From: Cystobacter fuscus DSM 2262
Lineage (GTDB): Bacteria > Myxococcota > Myxococcia > Myxococcales > Myxococcaceae
Assembly (NCBI RefSeq): GCF_000335475.2
Contig: NZ_ANAH02000008.1
Coordinates: 186,001-250,000, forward strand
Reading direction: 5' to 3'
DNA length: 64,000 bases
Position numbers and translations under genes: made by a program. The notes below the pieces were generated by a model. The model did no database searches. It was not told the DNA's origin and worked only from the letters and a program-made list of their open reading frames with translations. Numbering within the stretch: the first letter of the stretch is position 1; each line of letters opens with the position of its first letter. Below, piece by piece: positions 50,239 to 59,460 of this stretch.

Positions 50239-51720
50239 CTTCACGAGCGGCTGGCGATCCTTCCAGGGCCGGGCCTGCTCGAGCTGAGAGGCCAGGCGGA
50301 TGAGCGTGGCCTCGTCGCCGAAGCGGGCGGCGAACTGCACGCCGATGGGCAGCCCGGCGGCGTTCCAGTAGAGCGGCACCGACATGGCGGGCTGTCCCGT
50401 CATGTTGAAGAGCTGGGTGTTGGGCGTGCGCTCCAGGGCGTTGGCCCCCAGCTCGTCGATGAGCTTCGTGAAGAGCGGCTTGAGCGGCAGCTTGCGCAGG
50501 GCCGTGAGCGCGGCGAGCTCCAGGGGCTTGAGCGCGAGCTCGCCCACGCGCGAGGGCGGATAGGCGAGCGTCGCGTCCAGGAAGAGATCGTAGCGTGAGT
50601 GGAAGGCCGCGGTGATGCGGCCCGCCGCGTGGATGGCTTCCCGGGACGCCTGGAACTCGGCCGCGGTGAGGATGTTGCCGAGCTGCCCGAGCGCCCAGGT
50701 GGCGGGCTCCACGTCCCCCGGCTCCAGCGGCCGGCCCCGGTACTCGCCGATGACCTTGAGGAAGTAGGCCACGCTGGCCGAGACGACGACGAAGTAGGAG
50801 CGCACCAGCTCGTCCCGGGGGAACACGGGCGCGTCCTCGACCAGCTCGTGCCCCAGCTCCTCGCACAGCTTCGCCGCGTCCCGCACGGCGGCCACGCAGT
50901 CCGGGTGGACGTCGCGGCCCAGGAGCGAGCCGGTGGAGAAGGCGATGCGCAACCGGCCCGGAGGCGCGCCCACCTCCTCGAGGAAGGGCCGGGCCACCGG
51001 AGGCGCCACATAGGGCGCGCCCGGCTCCGAGCCATGGGTGACGTCGAGCATCGCGGCGCTGTCGCGCACGCTGCGCGTGAGCACGTGTTGCTGCACGAAG
51101 CCGTTCCACCCCTCGCCGGAGTCCGGACCCACGGGGTTGCGCGCCCGCGTCAGCTTCAGCCCGAAGAGGCCACAGGCCGACGCGGGAATGCGGATGGAGC
51201 CGCCGCCGTCACCGCCATGGGCCATGGGCACCACGCGCGCCGCCACGCACACCGCCGAGCCCCCGCTGGAGCCCCCGGGCGTGTGCTCCGGATTCCAGGG
51301 GTTGCGCGTCGGTCCCCGCAGCGCCGACTCGGTGACGCCGAGGATGCCCAGCTCGGGGGTGCTCGTCTTGGCCACGAAGTTGAGCCCGGCGCGGCGGTAG
51401 CGCGCGATGAGCTCCGCGTCGTGGTCCGGCACGAAGCCCACCAGCGCGCGGCAGCCCGCCGTGAAGGGCTCGCCCTTCACATACCCATCCAGGTCCTTCA
51501 CGAGGAAGGGCACGCCGGCGAAGGGCCCCTCCGGCAGAGGACCCGCGGCGGCCTTGCGCGCCTGCTCGTACATCGTGTGGACCACGGCGTTGAGGCGTGG
51601 GTTGATGGATTCGATTCGGGTGATGACCTCCTCCACCAGCTCGGCGGGGTGGACCTGCTTCGTGCGGACCAGTCCGGCGAGGTCCGTTGCGTCGAATGCG
51701 TCGTATCCCTGGATGGCCAT
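50227..51720 (-). CDS. Amidase-signature hydrolase
   Basis: 497 aa. The catalytic triad of the amidase signature family can be placed: K75 (FLVKDLDGY), S151 (TPGGSSGGSAV) and S175 (GGDGGGSIRIPA). Distances (76 and 24 residues) are standard. It is probably a stand-alone amide hydrolase rather than GatA, because no gatB/C genes are near. ATG 51720 is 26 bp from the divergent EVE gene. Confidence 0.87.
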   Translation of the reverse strand: MAIQGYDAFDATDLAGLVRTKQVHPAELVEEVITRIESINPRLNAVVHTMYEQARKAAAGPLPEGPFAGVPFLVKDLDGYVKGEPFTAGCRALVGFVPDHDAELIARYRRAGLNFVAKTSTPELGILGVTESALRGPTRNPWNPEHTPGGSSGGSAVCVAARVVPMAHGGDGGGSIRIPASACGLFGLKLTRARNPVGPDSGEGWNGFVQQHVLTRSVRDSAAMLDVTHGSEPGAPYVAPPVARPFLEEVGAPPGRLRIAFSTGSLLGRDVHPDCVAAVRDAAKLCEELGHELVEDAPVFPRDELVRSYFVVVSASVAYFLKVIGEYRGRPLEPGDVEPATWALGQLGNILTAAEFQASREAIHAAGRITAAFHSRYDLFLDATLAYPPSRVGELALKPLELAALTALRKLPLKPLFTKLIDELGANALERTPNTQLFNMTGQPAMSVPLYWNAAGLPIGVQFAARFGDEATLIRLASQLEQARPWKDRQPLVKSRA

Positions 51721-51746
51721 GGGCGGGCTATCTAGCATGGGCCGTC

Positions 51747-52193
51747 ATGGCGAAACCCCAGTACTGGCTGATCAAGAGTGAGCCATCCGTCTACCCCTAC
51801 GCCCAACTGGAGCGCGAGGGGCGGACGGAGTGGTCGGGAGTGCGCAACTTCGAGGCCCGCAACAACCTCCGGGCGATGAAGCCCGGGGATTTGTGTCTCT
51901 ACTATCACTCCAACGAGGACAAGGCCGTGGTGGGCGTGGCCCGGGTGCTCACCTCCCCCACCGAGGATCCCACGGCGCCCGGGGAGGACTGGGCCTCGGT
52001 GCAGATGGGCCCTTTCGTCGCGCTCCAGAAGCCGGTGACGCTGGCCACCGTCAAGGCCACCCCGGCGCTCGGGGACTTTCCGCTCATCACCCGGAGCCGG
52101 CTGAGCGTGGCCCCCGTCACCGCCGAGCACTTCCAGGACGTGCTGGAGCTGGGCGGCACGAAGCTGCCGAGAAAGCCGCCCAAGGCACCCTGA
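51747..52193 (+). CDS. EVE-domain protein
   Basis: 148 aa, a single EVE (PUA-like) domain: YWLIKSEPSVYPYAQL, WSGVRNFEARNNLRAMKPGD and LYYHSNEDKAVVGVARV. EVE domains bind modified bases in DNA or RNA. It is a very compact gene with only 26 bp to the divergent amidase. The C-terminal KLPRKPPKAP tail is basic. Confidence 0.88.
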   Translation: MAKPQYWLIKSEPSVYPYAQLEREGRTEWSGVRNFEARNNLRAMKPGDLCLYYHSNEDKAVVGVARVLTSPTEDPTAPGEDWASVQMGPFVALQKPVTLATVKATPALGDFPLITRSRLSVAPVTAEHFQDVLELGGTKLPRKPPKAP

Positions 52194-52197
52194 GGGC

Positions 52198-52803
52198 TCA
52201 GGCGTTGGCCGGGTGCAGCTTCTGTTGCAGGAGGTTGGCCCGGTTGAGCGCCGCCAGGAGCTGCTGGCGCAGCGACTCGGCGTCGCGGGAGATGTCCACG
52301 AAGTCCTGATCCCGCGCGTCGTTGGCCAGCGCCTGGGCGTTCTCGGCCACCCGCGCCATGCGCTCGTTCACTCCCTGCAACGAGCTGATGAGCTCCTCGG
52401 GCTTCACCGGCTCGCCCTGCGTCCTGCCCGCCAGCCCCTGCATGGTCGCGCTGAGCGAGCCGGCTTCCTGGCCCAGGCCGGCGAAGCGCTCCATGAGCGA
52501 CTGGTACACCCGCGTGCGCTCCTGCAGTTCCTGCGCGCGGCTGTTCACCTCGGAGGCCAGGGCCTGCTGGCGATCCCTCCAGCCATTGAGCACGCCCAGC
52601 AGCGAGCGCATGTGCGCCACCAGCCGCTCGTCGCAGTCCGCCACGGAGTTGAGCAGGTGGCCCATCTTCTCCAGGTGCTTCTGCGCGCGCAGGGGCCCGG
52701 TGCGGACCTCCTGGGCGAGGGACTCGAACTTGCGCAGCTCCTCCTCGATGGCCGCCGCGGCGGCCACCAGCTCGGAGGATTCGGACTGCTGCCGCTTGCT
52801 CAT
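52198..52803 (-). CDS. Coiled-coil protein of unknown function
   Basis: 201 aa, soluble, almost entirely helical with heptad patterns (residues 15-190). No recognised domain. It could be a cytoplasmic scaffold or receptor-associated protein. ATG 52803 is preceded by GGAG at a good distance; ATG 52821 is an alternative with weak context. It converges with the EVE gene (4 bp apart). Confidence 0.65.
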   Translation of the reverse strand: MSKRQQSESSELVAAAAAIEEELRKFESLAQEVRTGPLRAQKHLEKMGHLLNSVADCDERLVAHMRSLLGVLNGWRDRQQALASEVNSRAQELQERTRVYQSLMERFAGLGQEAGSLSATMQGLAGRTQGEPVKPEELISSLQGVNERMARVAENAQALANDARDQDFVDISRDAESLRQQLLAALNRANLLQQKLHPANA

Positions 52804-52870
52804 GGGGACGGCTCCAGACATGGGCGGGGAGGATTCCCCTCTACCTAGCTAGCACCAGACGCGGCCGGTC

Positions 52871-54343
52871 TCACGTCCCAGGTTGGGCCGGAGCCACCGG
52901 TGCCGGGGAGGACGCCGGGTGAATCAGCGTCACCTTGGGTCCCACGAAGGTATGGCGCTGGAAGGCCATCCAGTAGAGGACGAGCAGGGCCAGACAGCCG
53001 GCGAACGTGTAGCCCGCCAGCTCGTTGGGCGGCAGGACGAAGAGCACCATGATGGCCGCGCACCAGGCGAGCGCCACCCCGTTGATGAGGGACGAGAAGC
53101 GCCCCAGGTCCCACGGGCCCCGGTGGGACCAGGTGCCATTGCGCCGGGCCCGCCAGCCCACCCAGATGGGCACGGCATACGAGGCGTAGAGCGCCAGCGT
53201 GCTGAGCGCCACCATGGCCGCGTAGGCCCCGCTCCAGATGGCCACCACGAAGGCCGCCACCACGGACACCCAGACGGCCACATGCGGGCTGCGGAAGCGC
53301 GGCGACACACGCGCCAGCAGCGGCGAGGCCGGCAGCCCCCCGTCGCGCGCGAAGGCGAAGAGCATGCGCGAGTTGGACGTCACCGAGGACAGCCCGCAGA
53401 ACCACATGGCCCCGATGGCGACCCACACCAGCGCCCCGCCGAGCGCGGGCCCGAGCGAATCGCGCAGCACGTACAGGAAGGGGTTGGGCGCGTCGGCCGC
53501 GACCGGCAAGTCCCGGATGGCCAGCGTCACCCCCACCAGCAGCACGTAGCCCACCACCGCGCTCACCGCCACGGACAGGAAGATGCCCCAGGGGGCGTTG
53601 CGCGTCGGATCCTTCGTCTCCTCGGACACGTGGGCGCTCGCGTCGTAGCCGGTGAACGTCCACTGCGCCTGCAACAGGCCGATGAGGAAGCCGTAGGAGT
53701 AGACGTGATCCTCGGCGGTGAAGCGCGTGAAGAGGAAGCCCAGGTCGCGCCGGGGCGCGAAGGCCACCAGCGCGCCGATGAGCAGCGCCACCCCGGCCAC
53801 GTGGTACCAGGCCGACAGGTTGTTGAGCAGCGCCACCGCGCGCACGCCCACGTGGTTGAGCACCGCGTGGGAGGCGAGGATGGCCGCGTAGAGCGGCAGC
53901 ACGTAGCCGCGCTCGCGGGGCCAGCCGAGCATGTCCGCGACGAACTCCGCGAGGCCGTAGTCGATGCCCGCGGTGATGGCGAACTGGCCGATGGTGTTCA
54001 GCCACGCCGTGAAGAAGCCCACCCGGGGCCCGCCCAGCATGGCGGACCAGTGGTAGAGCGCTCCCGCCGTGGGGAACGAGGAGGCGAGCTGGGCGAGGCT
54101 CGCCGCCACCATCAGCGTCATCACCGCCACCAGGGGCCAGCCCACCGTCATGACGAAGGGCCCGCCAAAGCGCAAACCATGGCCGTAGAGCGTCACGGCT
54201 CCGGTGAGGATGGAGATGATGGAGAAGGAGACGGCGAAGTTGGAGAAACCGCCCATCTCCCGGAGGAGTTGCTGCGCATAGCCCAGGCGCTGCAACTGAG
54301 CCGCATCCGCGTCGAGCGAGGCACCCTTCGGGTCGTTGTCCAT
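52871..54343 (-). CDS. APC-family amino acid permease
   Basis: 490 aa with about 12 membrane segments. The signature segment GGFSNFAVSFSIISILTG and WTFTGYDASAHVSEETKDP mark the amino acid/polyamine/choline permease superfamily (GABA or amino acid permease type). Inner-membrane transport of amino acids or amines. The C-terminal tail is Ala/Pro-rich. Single gene. Confidence 0.87.
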   Translation of the reverse strand: MDNDPKGASLDADAAQLQRLGYAQQLLREMGGFSNFAVSFSIISILTGAVTLYGHGLRFGGPFVMTVGWPLVAVMTLMVAASLAQLASSFPTAGALYHWSAMLGGPRVGFFTAWLNTIGQFAITAGIDYGLAEFVADMLGWPRERGYVLPLYAAILASHAVLNHVGVRAVALLNNLSAWYHVAGVALLIGALVAFAPRRDLGFLFTRFTAEDHVYSYGFLIGLLQAQWTFTGYDASAHVSEETKDPTRNAPWGIFLSVAVSAVVGYVLLVGVTLAIRDLPVAADAPNPFLYVLRDSLGPALGGALVWVAIGAMWFCGLSSVTSNSRMLFAFARDGGLPASPLLARVSPRFRSPHVAVWVSVVAAFVVAIWSGAYAAMVALSTLALYASYAVPIWVGWRARRNGTWSHRGPWDLGRFSSLINGVALAWCAAIMVLFVLPPNELAGYTFAGCLALLVLYWMAFQRHTFVGPKVTLIHPASSPAPVAPAQPGT

Positions 54344-54443
54344 GGACCAGCACTATGTCCACTGGCGCCAGCGGACGAAAAGGGCCGGTCTCGCGGAATG
54401 TGGGCTCGTCACCGCTCCGGGGCGCAACGCCCGTCCCCCGGGC

Positions 54444-55019
54444 TCACGGGCCCGGGTTCGGCGCGGGGGCGGCCGGGGGCGCCCGGGGCGCGGGGGCGGC
54501 CGGAAACGCCGGGGGAAACGGCGGCACCGGGGGCATCGGGAAGGAATGGGTGTTCATCTCCGCCTCCAGCTTCCGCCAGGTGTCGGGGCCGAGGATCTTC
54601 TTGATGGTCACCATCAACGCCACCCGATTCTGCCGCACGGCCGTCTCGGCGCGGCCCACCTTCTCCACCAGATCCTTCACGGTGGACTCATTGGGGGCGT
54701 CCTGACGCAGCTCCCGCTCCAGCGCCAGTTGCGTGCGCTTGTGCTCCGCCTCCAGGGAGATGATTTCCTGGTTGGAGTCGAAGATGAGATCCTGGACCTT
54801 GCGCACCGTGGCCTTGGGCAGCTCCAGCTTCTCCACCAGCTCCGGGGGAATCCCCGAGGACGCCGGCCCCAGGGGACCGCCCCGGGTGCGAACGATGTGC
54901 ACGGAGCGCTCGCTCCCGGAGCCCTTCTCCGCGTTGACCGTCACCACCGTCTGCTTGTCCTGCGCGAAGGCGGGCACGGCGCCGAGGATTCCGAGGACAC
55001 ACCACAGGTTCTTCATCAT
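54444..55019 (-). CDS. Periplasmic heavy-metal sensor/CpxP-like protein
   Basis: 191 aa. A signal peptide (MMKNLWCVLGILGAVPAFA) precedes a helical domain with ELVEKLELPKATVRKVQDLI and VGRAETAVRQNRVALMVTIK, like the CnrX/Spy/CpxP group of periplasmic sensors. The last 35 residues are a Pro/Ala-rich tail, unusual for the family. It follows an ECF sigma and anti-sigma gene, so it may signal to the anti-sigma factor. Confidence 0.72.
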   Translation of the reverse strand: MMKNLWCVLGILGAVPAFAQDKQTVVTVNAEKGSGSERSVHIVRTRGGPLGPASSGIPPELVEKLELPKATVRKVQDLIFDSNQEIISLEAEHKRTQLALERELRQDAPNESTVKDLVEKVGRAETAVRQNRVALMVTIKKILGPDTWRKLEAEMNTHSFPMPPVPPFPPAFPAAPAPRAPPAAPAPNPGP

Positions 55020-55062
55020 GGTTCCACTCTCCTTGAGACAGACTGTTGAGACAGACTGCGTT

Positions 55063-55635
55063 TCACTGCGACCGCGACGGATGGATGACCCGGAGGGCCG
55101 TCCGGAAGGGCTCGGCGTCGAGCGCCGTGGAGTCCGGCGGACGCACCCAGGTGGCGAGCAGGCCGAAGGCGGCGTACGTCCTGTCCTCGACGGCCGGACG
55201 GGTGCGCGTGTAGCCGTCCACCTCTCGCACCAGGGACTCCAGCTCGAAGTCCCCCTGGGCCCCCGGGGGGCCTTCCCCGGTGCTCGCGATGGGCTCGACG
55301 CCCAGGACGCCCTCGAGCGGCGCGCCTGGCGGCGGCACGTGCTCCGGAGCCTCGTCTCGCACCGAGAGGGCGAAGGCCAGGAGCGCCACGGCGCAAGTGG
55401 AACCCGCGCCGGCCACCCACCGGCGGCGGTACTGGCGGCGGCGCACCTCCCCGTGGATGGCCTCGGGCGCGAAGGCGGGAGGAAGGGGCGGCTCGGCAAG
55501 CCGCAGCCGCCTCGCGGAGGAATGGAAGCGGGCGAGCGCGCGGCAGTCCTCGCAGTGCTCCAGGTGGGCCTGGAACCCCGGAGGCCGGGGCAGTTGCTCG
55601 TCCACGAGGGCCGCGGCGAAGTCCTGGCAGCTCAT
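55063..55635 (-). CDS. Zinc-binding anti-sigma factor
   Basis: 190 aa. The ZAS motif is visible: H24-x3-C28-x2-C31 (AHLEHCEDC), with C3 as the upstream ligand. A membrane segment lies near residues 73-92 (VAGAGSTCAVALLAFALSV), so the ZAS domain is cytoplasmic and the C-terminal domain periplasmic. It overlaps the ECF sigma gene by four bases (ATGA). It should hold the sigma factor inactive until a periplasmic signal arrives. Confidence 0.86.
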   Translation of the reverse strand: MSCQDFAAALVDEQLPRPPGFQAHLEHCEDCRALARFHSSARRLRLAEPPLPPAFAPEAIHGEVRRRQYRRRWVAGAGSTCAVALLAFALSVRDEAPEHVPPPGAPLEGVLGVEPIASTGEGPPGAQGDFELESLVREVDGYTRTRPAVEDRTYAAFGLLATWVRPPDSTALDAEPFRTALRVIHPSRSQ

Positions 55636-56210
55636 GGGGTGTCTCCTCGCAGCGCGTCCGCGGCCTTGAGCTTCTGGAGCGCCCGGTAGAGGTGGATGCG
55701 GACCGTGCCGCGGGTGATGTTCATGGCGTCGGCGATGGCATCGAGGTCGAGCCCCTCGAGGTAGCGCAGGGAGAAGGCCGTGGCCTGCTGGGCCGGCAGC
55801 GTGCGCAAGGCCCGGCCGAACGCGTGCCATCGCTCGGCGCCCGTGAAGGACTCCTCGGGGGAAGGCGGGGCGGAGGGACCCAGGTCCAACGCCTCGCGCA
55901 GCACGTGCCAGACCCGCCGCCGGCGCAGGAGGCCCATCGCGCGCGAGACGAGGATGCGCCGCAGCCAGGCCGGGCCCGCCCGGGGATCCCTCAAGGTGTG
56001 ACGTTTCTCGTAGGCGTCGGCCAGGGCGGACTGCACCAGGTCCCTCGCCTCCTCGCCTTCCCAGACGAGCCGGCGGGCCAGCCTCAGGAGCGCGGCCTGT
56101 TCACCCAGGACGAGCGCGTCGAAGTCGAGGGCGAGTCCCCTCTCTCCTCCCGGCGTCTCCTGGATGATGGCTGTGTCCTTCACGGTGGGACCTCGCGACT
56201 CGGTATCCAC
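55632..56210 (-). CDS. ECF sigma factor
   Basis: 192 aa extracytoplasmic-function sigma factor. Region 2 at about 30-95 (ARDLVQSALADAYEKR); region 4 at about 125-185 (LPAQQATAFSLRYLEGLDLD, IADAMNITRGTVRIHLYRAL). The N-terminal 27 residues are an extension. First gene of a three-gene operon with its anti-sigma factor and a periplasmic sensor. Confidence 0.88.
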   Translation of the reverse strand: MDTESRGPTVKDTAIIQETPGGERGLALDFDALVLGEQAALLRLARRLVWEGEEARDLVQSALADAYEKRHTLRDPRAGPAWLRRILVSRAMGLLRRRRVWHVLREALDLGPSAPPSPEESFTGAERWHAFGRALRTLPAQQATAFSLRYLEGLDLDAIADAMNITRGTVRIHLYRALQKLKAADALRGDTP

Positions 56211-56281
56211 ATGAGAGGACGCGGGAGCCGCCCGGGCGGCATACCGCTGATTTTCTCCCCGATTTTTTTCTCCGCCGGGGA

Positions 56282-56308
56282 CCCCCGTCCCGGAGCGTTG
56301 GACGGGGG
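56282..56308 (-). terminator. GC-rich hairpin behind the TPR gene
   Basis: CCCCCGTCC (56282-56290) and GGACGGGGG (56300-56308) form a perfect 9-bp stem, 9 bp after the stop codon of the TPR gene. No T-run follows. Best read as its terminator. Confidence 0.5.
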
Positions 56309-56316
56309 GCGAGCCC

Positions 56317-56904
56317 TCAGCTCGCGACGGGGCGCATCAACCGGACCGCGAGCTGGTTGTAGTGGTCACGCTTCTCGGTGTCTCCGAGGTGCGCCCAGAC
56401 CTCGGCCAGCGCGCGCGCCGCGTCCGTCCCGCCCGGGTTCAGCTCCAGCGCCACTTCCAGCACATGGCGCGCGTGCCGGTAGCGCGCCTTGCCCGTCAGA
56501 CCGATTCCCCGGGTGCGCTGCTTGCCCGACTCCTTCAGCAGCGCCTCGCCCAGCTGGGTGATTTCCACCGCCGTCCCCGCGCGCCACCCCTCCTCGGGGT
56601 TGAGCAGCTGGGCCTGCTCCAGCAGGGACCGGGCCGCTTCGGGCTCGTCCAGCTCGAGCTGGCAGAGCGCCGCGTTGCGGTAGTGCTCGGCCGTCTCGGG
56701 ATCCAGATCGATGGCGCGCTCGAAGCATTTGAGCGCCTCGCGCGGCCGGCCCAGGCTGGTGAGCACGGAGCCCTTGGCGCTGAGCGCCAGCACATGGTGG
56801 GGATCCTGGGCCAATACCCGATTGAATACCTGGAGAGCGGCCTCGTGGCGGCCGGCGATCGAATGACTGACACCCTCGTTGAACGCCGCTAGCAAAGTGG
56901 ACAT
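56317..56904 (-). CDS. Tetratricopeptide-repeat protein
   Basis: 195 aa soluble protein with about four TPR units (residues 5-105 and 130-185). The first has GVSHSIAGRHEAALQVFNRV, the second AKGSVLTSLGRPREALKCFE. A likely scaffold for protein contacts. GGGAAGGGG precedes the ATG at 56904. Partners unknown. Confidence 0.8.
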   Translation of the reverse strand: MSTLLAAFNEGVSHSIAGRHEAALQVFNRVLAQDPHHVLALSAKGSVLTSLGRPREALKCFERAIDLDPETAEHYRNAALCQLELDEPEAARSLLEQAQLLNPEEGWRAGTAVEITQLGEALLKESGKQRTRGIGLTGKARYRHARHVLEVALELNPGGTDAARALAEVWAHLGDTEKRDHYNQLAVRLMRPVAS

Positions 56905-57140
56905 ATGGCCCCTTCCCGCCGGCTTCGCGTTCCCCCGCCCGCGCAGCCGGCAACGGTCTGAAACAAACGAAACCCGTAGCCTGACAGCATCGAGCCCCGG
57001 AAGAGAACCCGGTCCATACGCGTCGTAACGTTTCGGTGAAACCAGACCCCGTCATCCTGGATCTGACCTTCACCCAGCGGAAAGCCCACCTTCTGTGCTG
57101 AACGGCTGAACGGCTGAACGCGCAAAGAAGTCGATGGACT

Positions 57141-57938
57141 TCAGCCGGCGCGGTCCGCCAGCAGCACCGAGAAGCCCGCGACGAAGTCCGGGTAGCGTGG
57201 CCGCCAGCCGAGGGCCTTGAGGCGGGCATTGGAGATGGCCCGATCTCCTCGGAGCGAGGGGTGCAGCGAGGCCAAGGGCACCGTGGGGGGTGGAGGCACG
57301 CCCAGCCGCGCGCACAGCCAGCCCAGGGTTTCCGCCTGGGTGGCGGGCCGGTCATCCGCCACGCAATACGTCGCACCGGGAGTGCCCCGCTCCAACACCA
57401 CGCGCAGGGCCTCCACCAGGTCGTCCACGTGCACCCGCGAGATGCGGCCTCCCCCACTCTCGGGGATGCGGGCCGTCCCGGCGAGCACGCGCTCGTGCAT
57501 GCCCCGGCCGGGACCATAGATGCCCGCGATGCGCAGGGCGATGCCCCCGAGCGGCCGGTAGCCGGCCTCCGCGTCGAGCCGTCCCCGGGCGTTGGGCGCC
57601 TCGGGCTGCACCGGGGTGTCCTCGTCCACGTGTCCCCGCGCGCTCCCGTAGACGCCCGTGGAGGAGAGATAGACGAGGCGCGAGGGGCGCGCCCGCGTGA
57701 GCGCCTCGGCCAGGGACGCGTCGAGGCCCGCGTCGGGAGGAATGGAGATGACCACCTCGGCCCCCGCCGCCGAGGCCACGGCCTCCTCCAGGGACACGAG
57801 CGCGACGCCCGCGCGCGCCAGGCGCTCCCGGCGGCCGGGGTCGCGCGTCACCGCCCGCACGGGGCGCCCGCGCGGCGCCTCCACGAGCGCCAGCCGCGTC
57901 AACGTGTCACCACATCCGAGCAGGACGAGAGGGTTCAT
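57141..57938 (-). CDS. SDR-family NAD(P)-dependent oxidoreductase/epimerase
   Basis: 265 aa Rossmann-fold protein of the atypical extended SDR type. The N-terminal loop is LLGCGDTLTRLAL, a changed GxxGxxG; YLSSTGVYGSARG holds the active-site Ser and Tyr, and RIAGIYGPGRG is a typical downstream block. It may act on nucleotide sugars or related ketones. The ATG at 57938 is the natural start. It is divergent from a histidine kinase gene. Confidence 0.8.
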   Translation of the reverse strand: MNPLVLLGCGDTLTRLALVEAPRGRPVRAVTRDPGRRERLARAGVALVSLEEAVASAAGAEVVISIPPDAGLDASLAEALTRARPSRLVYLSSTGVYGSARGHVDEDTPVQPEAPNARGRLDAEAGYRPLGGIALRIAGIYGPGRGMHERVLAGTARIPESGGGRISRVHVDDLVEALRVVLERGTPGATYCVADDRPATQAETLGWLCARLGVPPPPTVPLASLHPSLRGDRAISNARLKALGWRPRYPDFVAGFSVLLADRAG

Positions 57939-58009
57939 GAGGGCCGAGTCCACGCGCCCCCCTTCGAGCGGCACTTCGCGGCCGGCAAGCGGAGTTTGCG
58001 CCAATGTCC

Positions 58010-58025
58010 GAAAACAGATGTTTTC
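58010..58025. promoter_or_regulatory. AT-rich palindrome GAAAACA-GA-TGTTTTC
   Basis: A perfect 7-bp inverted repeat with a 2-bp centre lies between the divergent SDR and histidine-kinase genes. In this very GC-rich sequence it stands out and looks like an operator. Confidence 0.45.
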
Positions 58026-58098
58026 TCCGGGCGCCCCCACCGGCCTGCTCCGTATGAAGCCTGCCCATGGCAACCTGGACTCCCCCCGTGAATCCCCC

Positions 58099-59430
58099 AT
58101 GAAGACCACGCTCGCCGCCCGCCGGGTCAAAAGCCGGGTCTTCTTCGTCTCCGCCGCGATCATCCTCGTGACCTCACTGGCCCAGTGCGCGCTCCGCGGC
58201 TTCGGCTCGGCGGAGGTGAGGCAGATGGTGCTCGTCCATCTCTCCTGGGTCGCCAGCTTCGTCCTGCTGGGCGTGGGGGTGCGCTCGGGGCACATGACGC
58301 CGGGGACGCCCGGACCCATGTCCGGGCTGGCGTGCCTGGTGTCCCTGACCCAGCTCACCCTGCTGACCGGAGGGGTCGAGAGCCCCTACCTCGTGACGCT
58401 CGTGTCCGTGCCGCTCCTGGTGTCGATGTTCACGCCGGACCTCTGGCTGCCGACGCTGGTGTCGCTCGTGGCGATGTTGGGGGCGCTCCTGGTGATCAAC
58501 CTCCTCGAGGGCCTCCCACCGCGCACCTTCCTGCCCCAGATGCTCGCCTATGGAGGCATCGGCGGCATCGGGTTCTACGCGGGGAGGAGCTACCGGAAGC
58601 TGCGCCGGGCGGAGCAACTGGCGCAGGAGGAGCGGCTCCAGGCCCTGGAGCGACTGGCCGAGAGCGAACGGTTGCGGCGCCACGCCGAGAACGAACGCGC
58701 GGACATGGAGCGGCTGATGATGGTGGGGCAGCTCGCGGCCGGCGTGGCGCACGAGGTGAACAACCCCCTGGCCTTCGTGAAGTCCAACCTGCACTACCTG
58801 CAGCGCGCGCTGACGAGCACGGACAGGCCCGCCGACGTGGCGGAGCTGCACGAGCTGCTGGACGAGACGCACCAGGGCGTGCTGCGCATCCAGCGGATCA
58901 TCACGGACTTGAGGCAGTACTCGCACCCCATGGGCACCCCCGAGCAGGAGGGCTCTCCCCGCGCGGCCATGGAGGAGGCCCGGCGGCTGGCCCTGTCGCG
59001 GCTGCACTCGCACAGCGAGGTGGTGTTGGACGTTCCCGAGGTGCTGCCCAACGTCCGGCTGGGGCAACGCTACCTGATGCAGGTGCTGCTCAACCTGCTG
59101 CTCCACGCGGCACGGGCGCTGGAGGAGACCGATCCCGAGCGCCCCGCCCGCATCCTCTTGAAGGCCTGGCGGACCGCCCACGACGTCCAGGTGGTGGTGG
59201 AGGACAACGGGCCGGGGATACCCCAGGACATGCTGCCCCGGCTCTTCGACCCCTTCTTCACCCCCCCGTGTTCCACGAAGGGTGCGGGCCTGGGGCTCGC
59301 CCTTTGCCGGGAGTACGTGCTCCGGGTGGGCGGAACGCTCACCGCGGAAAACCGCCCCGAGGGCGGCGCCCGGTTCATTCTCACCTTGAACCAGTCCTCC
59401 GCGTCCTGCTCTCCGAGCCGAGAGACCTGA
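58099..59430 (+). CDS. Membrane histidine kinase with altered N-box
   Basis: 443 aa. About five or six membrane segments (residues 14-150) replace a periplasmic sensor. A short coiled coil follows, then the HisKA region with H218 in AAGVAHEVNNPLAF. The N-box reads NLLLHAARAL: the Asn that normally contacts Mg-ATP is His336. G1 (DNGPGIPQ) and G2 (GAGLGLALC) are normal, while the F-box region is FFTPPCSTKG. Activity may be weak or absent. No response regulator is adjacent. It is followed after 30 bp by a helicase gene. Confidence 0.83.
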   Translation: MKTTLAARRVKSRVFFVSAAIILVTSLAQCALRGFGSAEVRQMVLVHLSWVASFVLLGVGVRSGHMTPGTPGPMSGLACLVSLTQLTLLTGGVESPYLVTLVSVPLLVSMFTPDLWLPTLVSLVAMLGALLVINLLEGLPPRTFLPQMLAYGGIGGIGFYAGRSYRKLRRAEQLAQEERLQALERLAESERLRRHAENERADMERLMMVGQLAAGVAHEVNNPLAFVKSNLHYLQRALTSTDRPADVAELHELLDETHQGVLRIQRIITDLRQYSHPMGTPEQEGSPRAAMEEARRLALSRLHSHSEVVLDVPEVLPNVRLGQRYLMQVLLNLLLHAARALEETDPERPARILLKAWRTAHDVQVVVEDNGPGIPQDMLPRLFDPFFTPPCSTKGAGLGLALCREYVLRVGGTLTAENRPEGGARFILTLNQSSASCSPSRET

Positions 59431-59460
59431 GCCGGAGGCGGTGCTACAAGCAGCCGCAAC

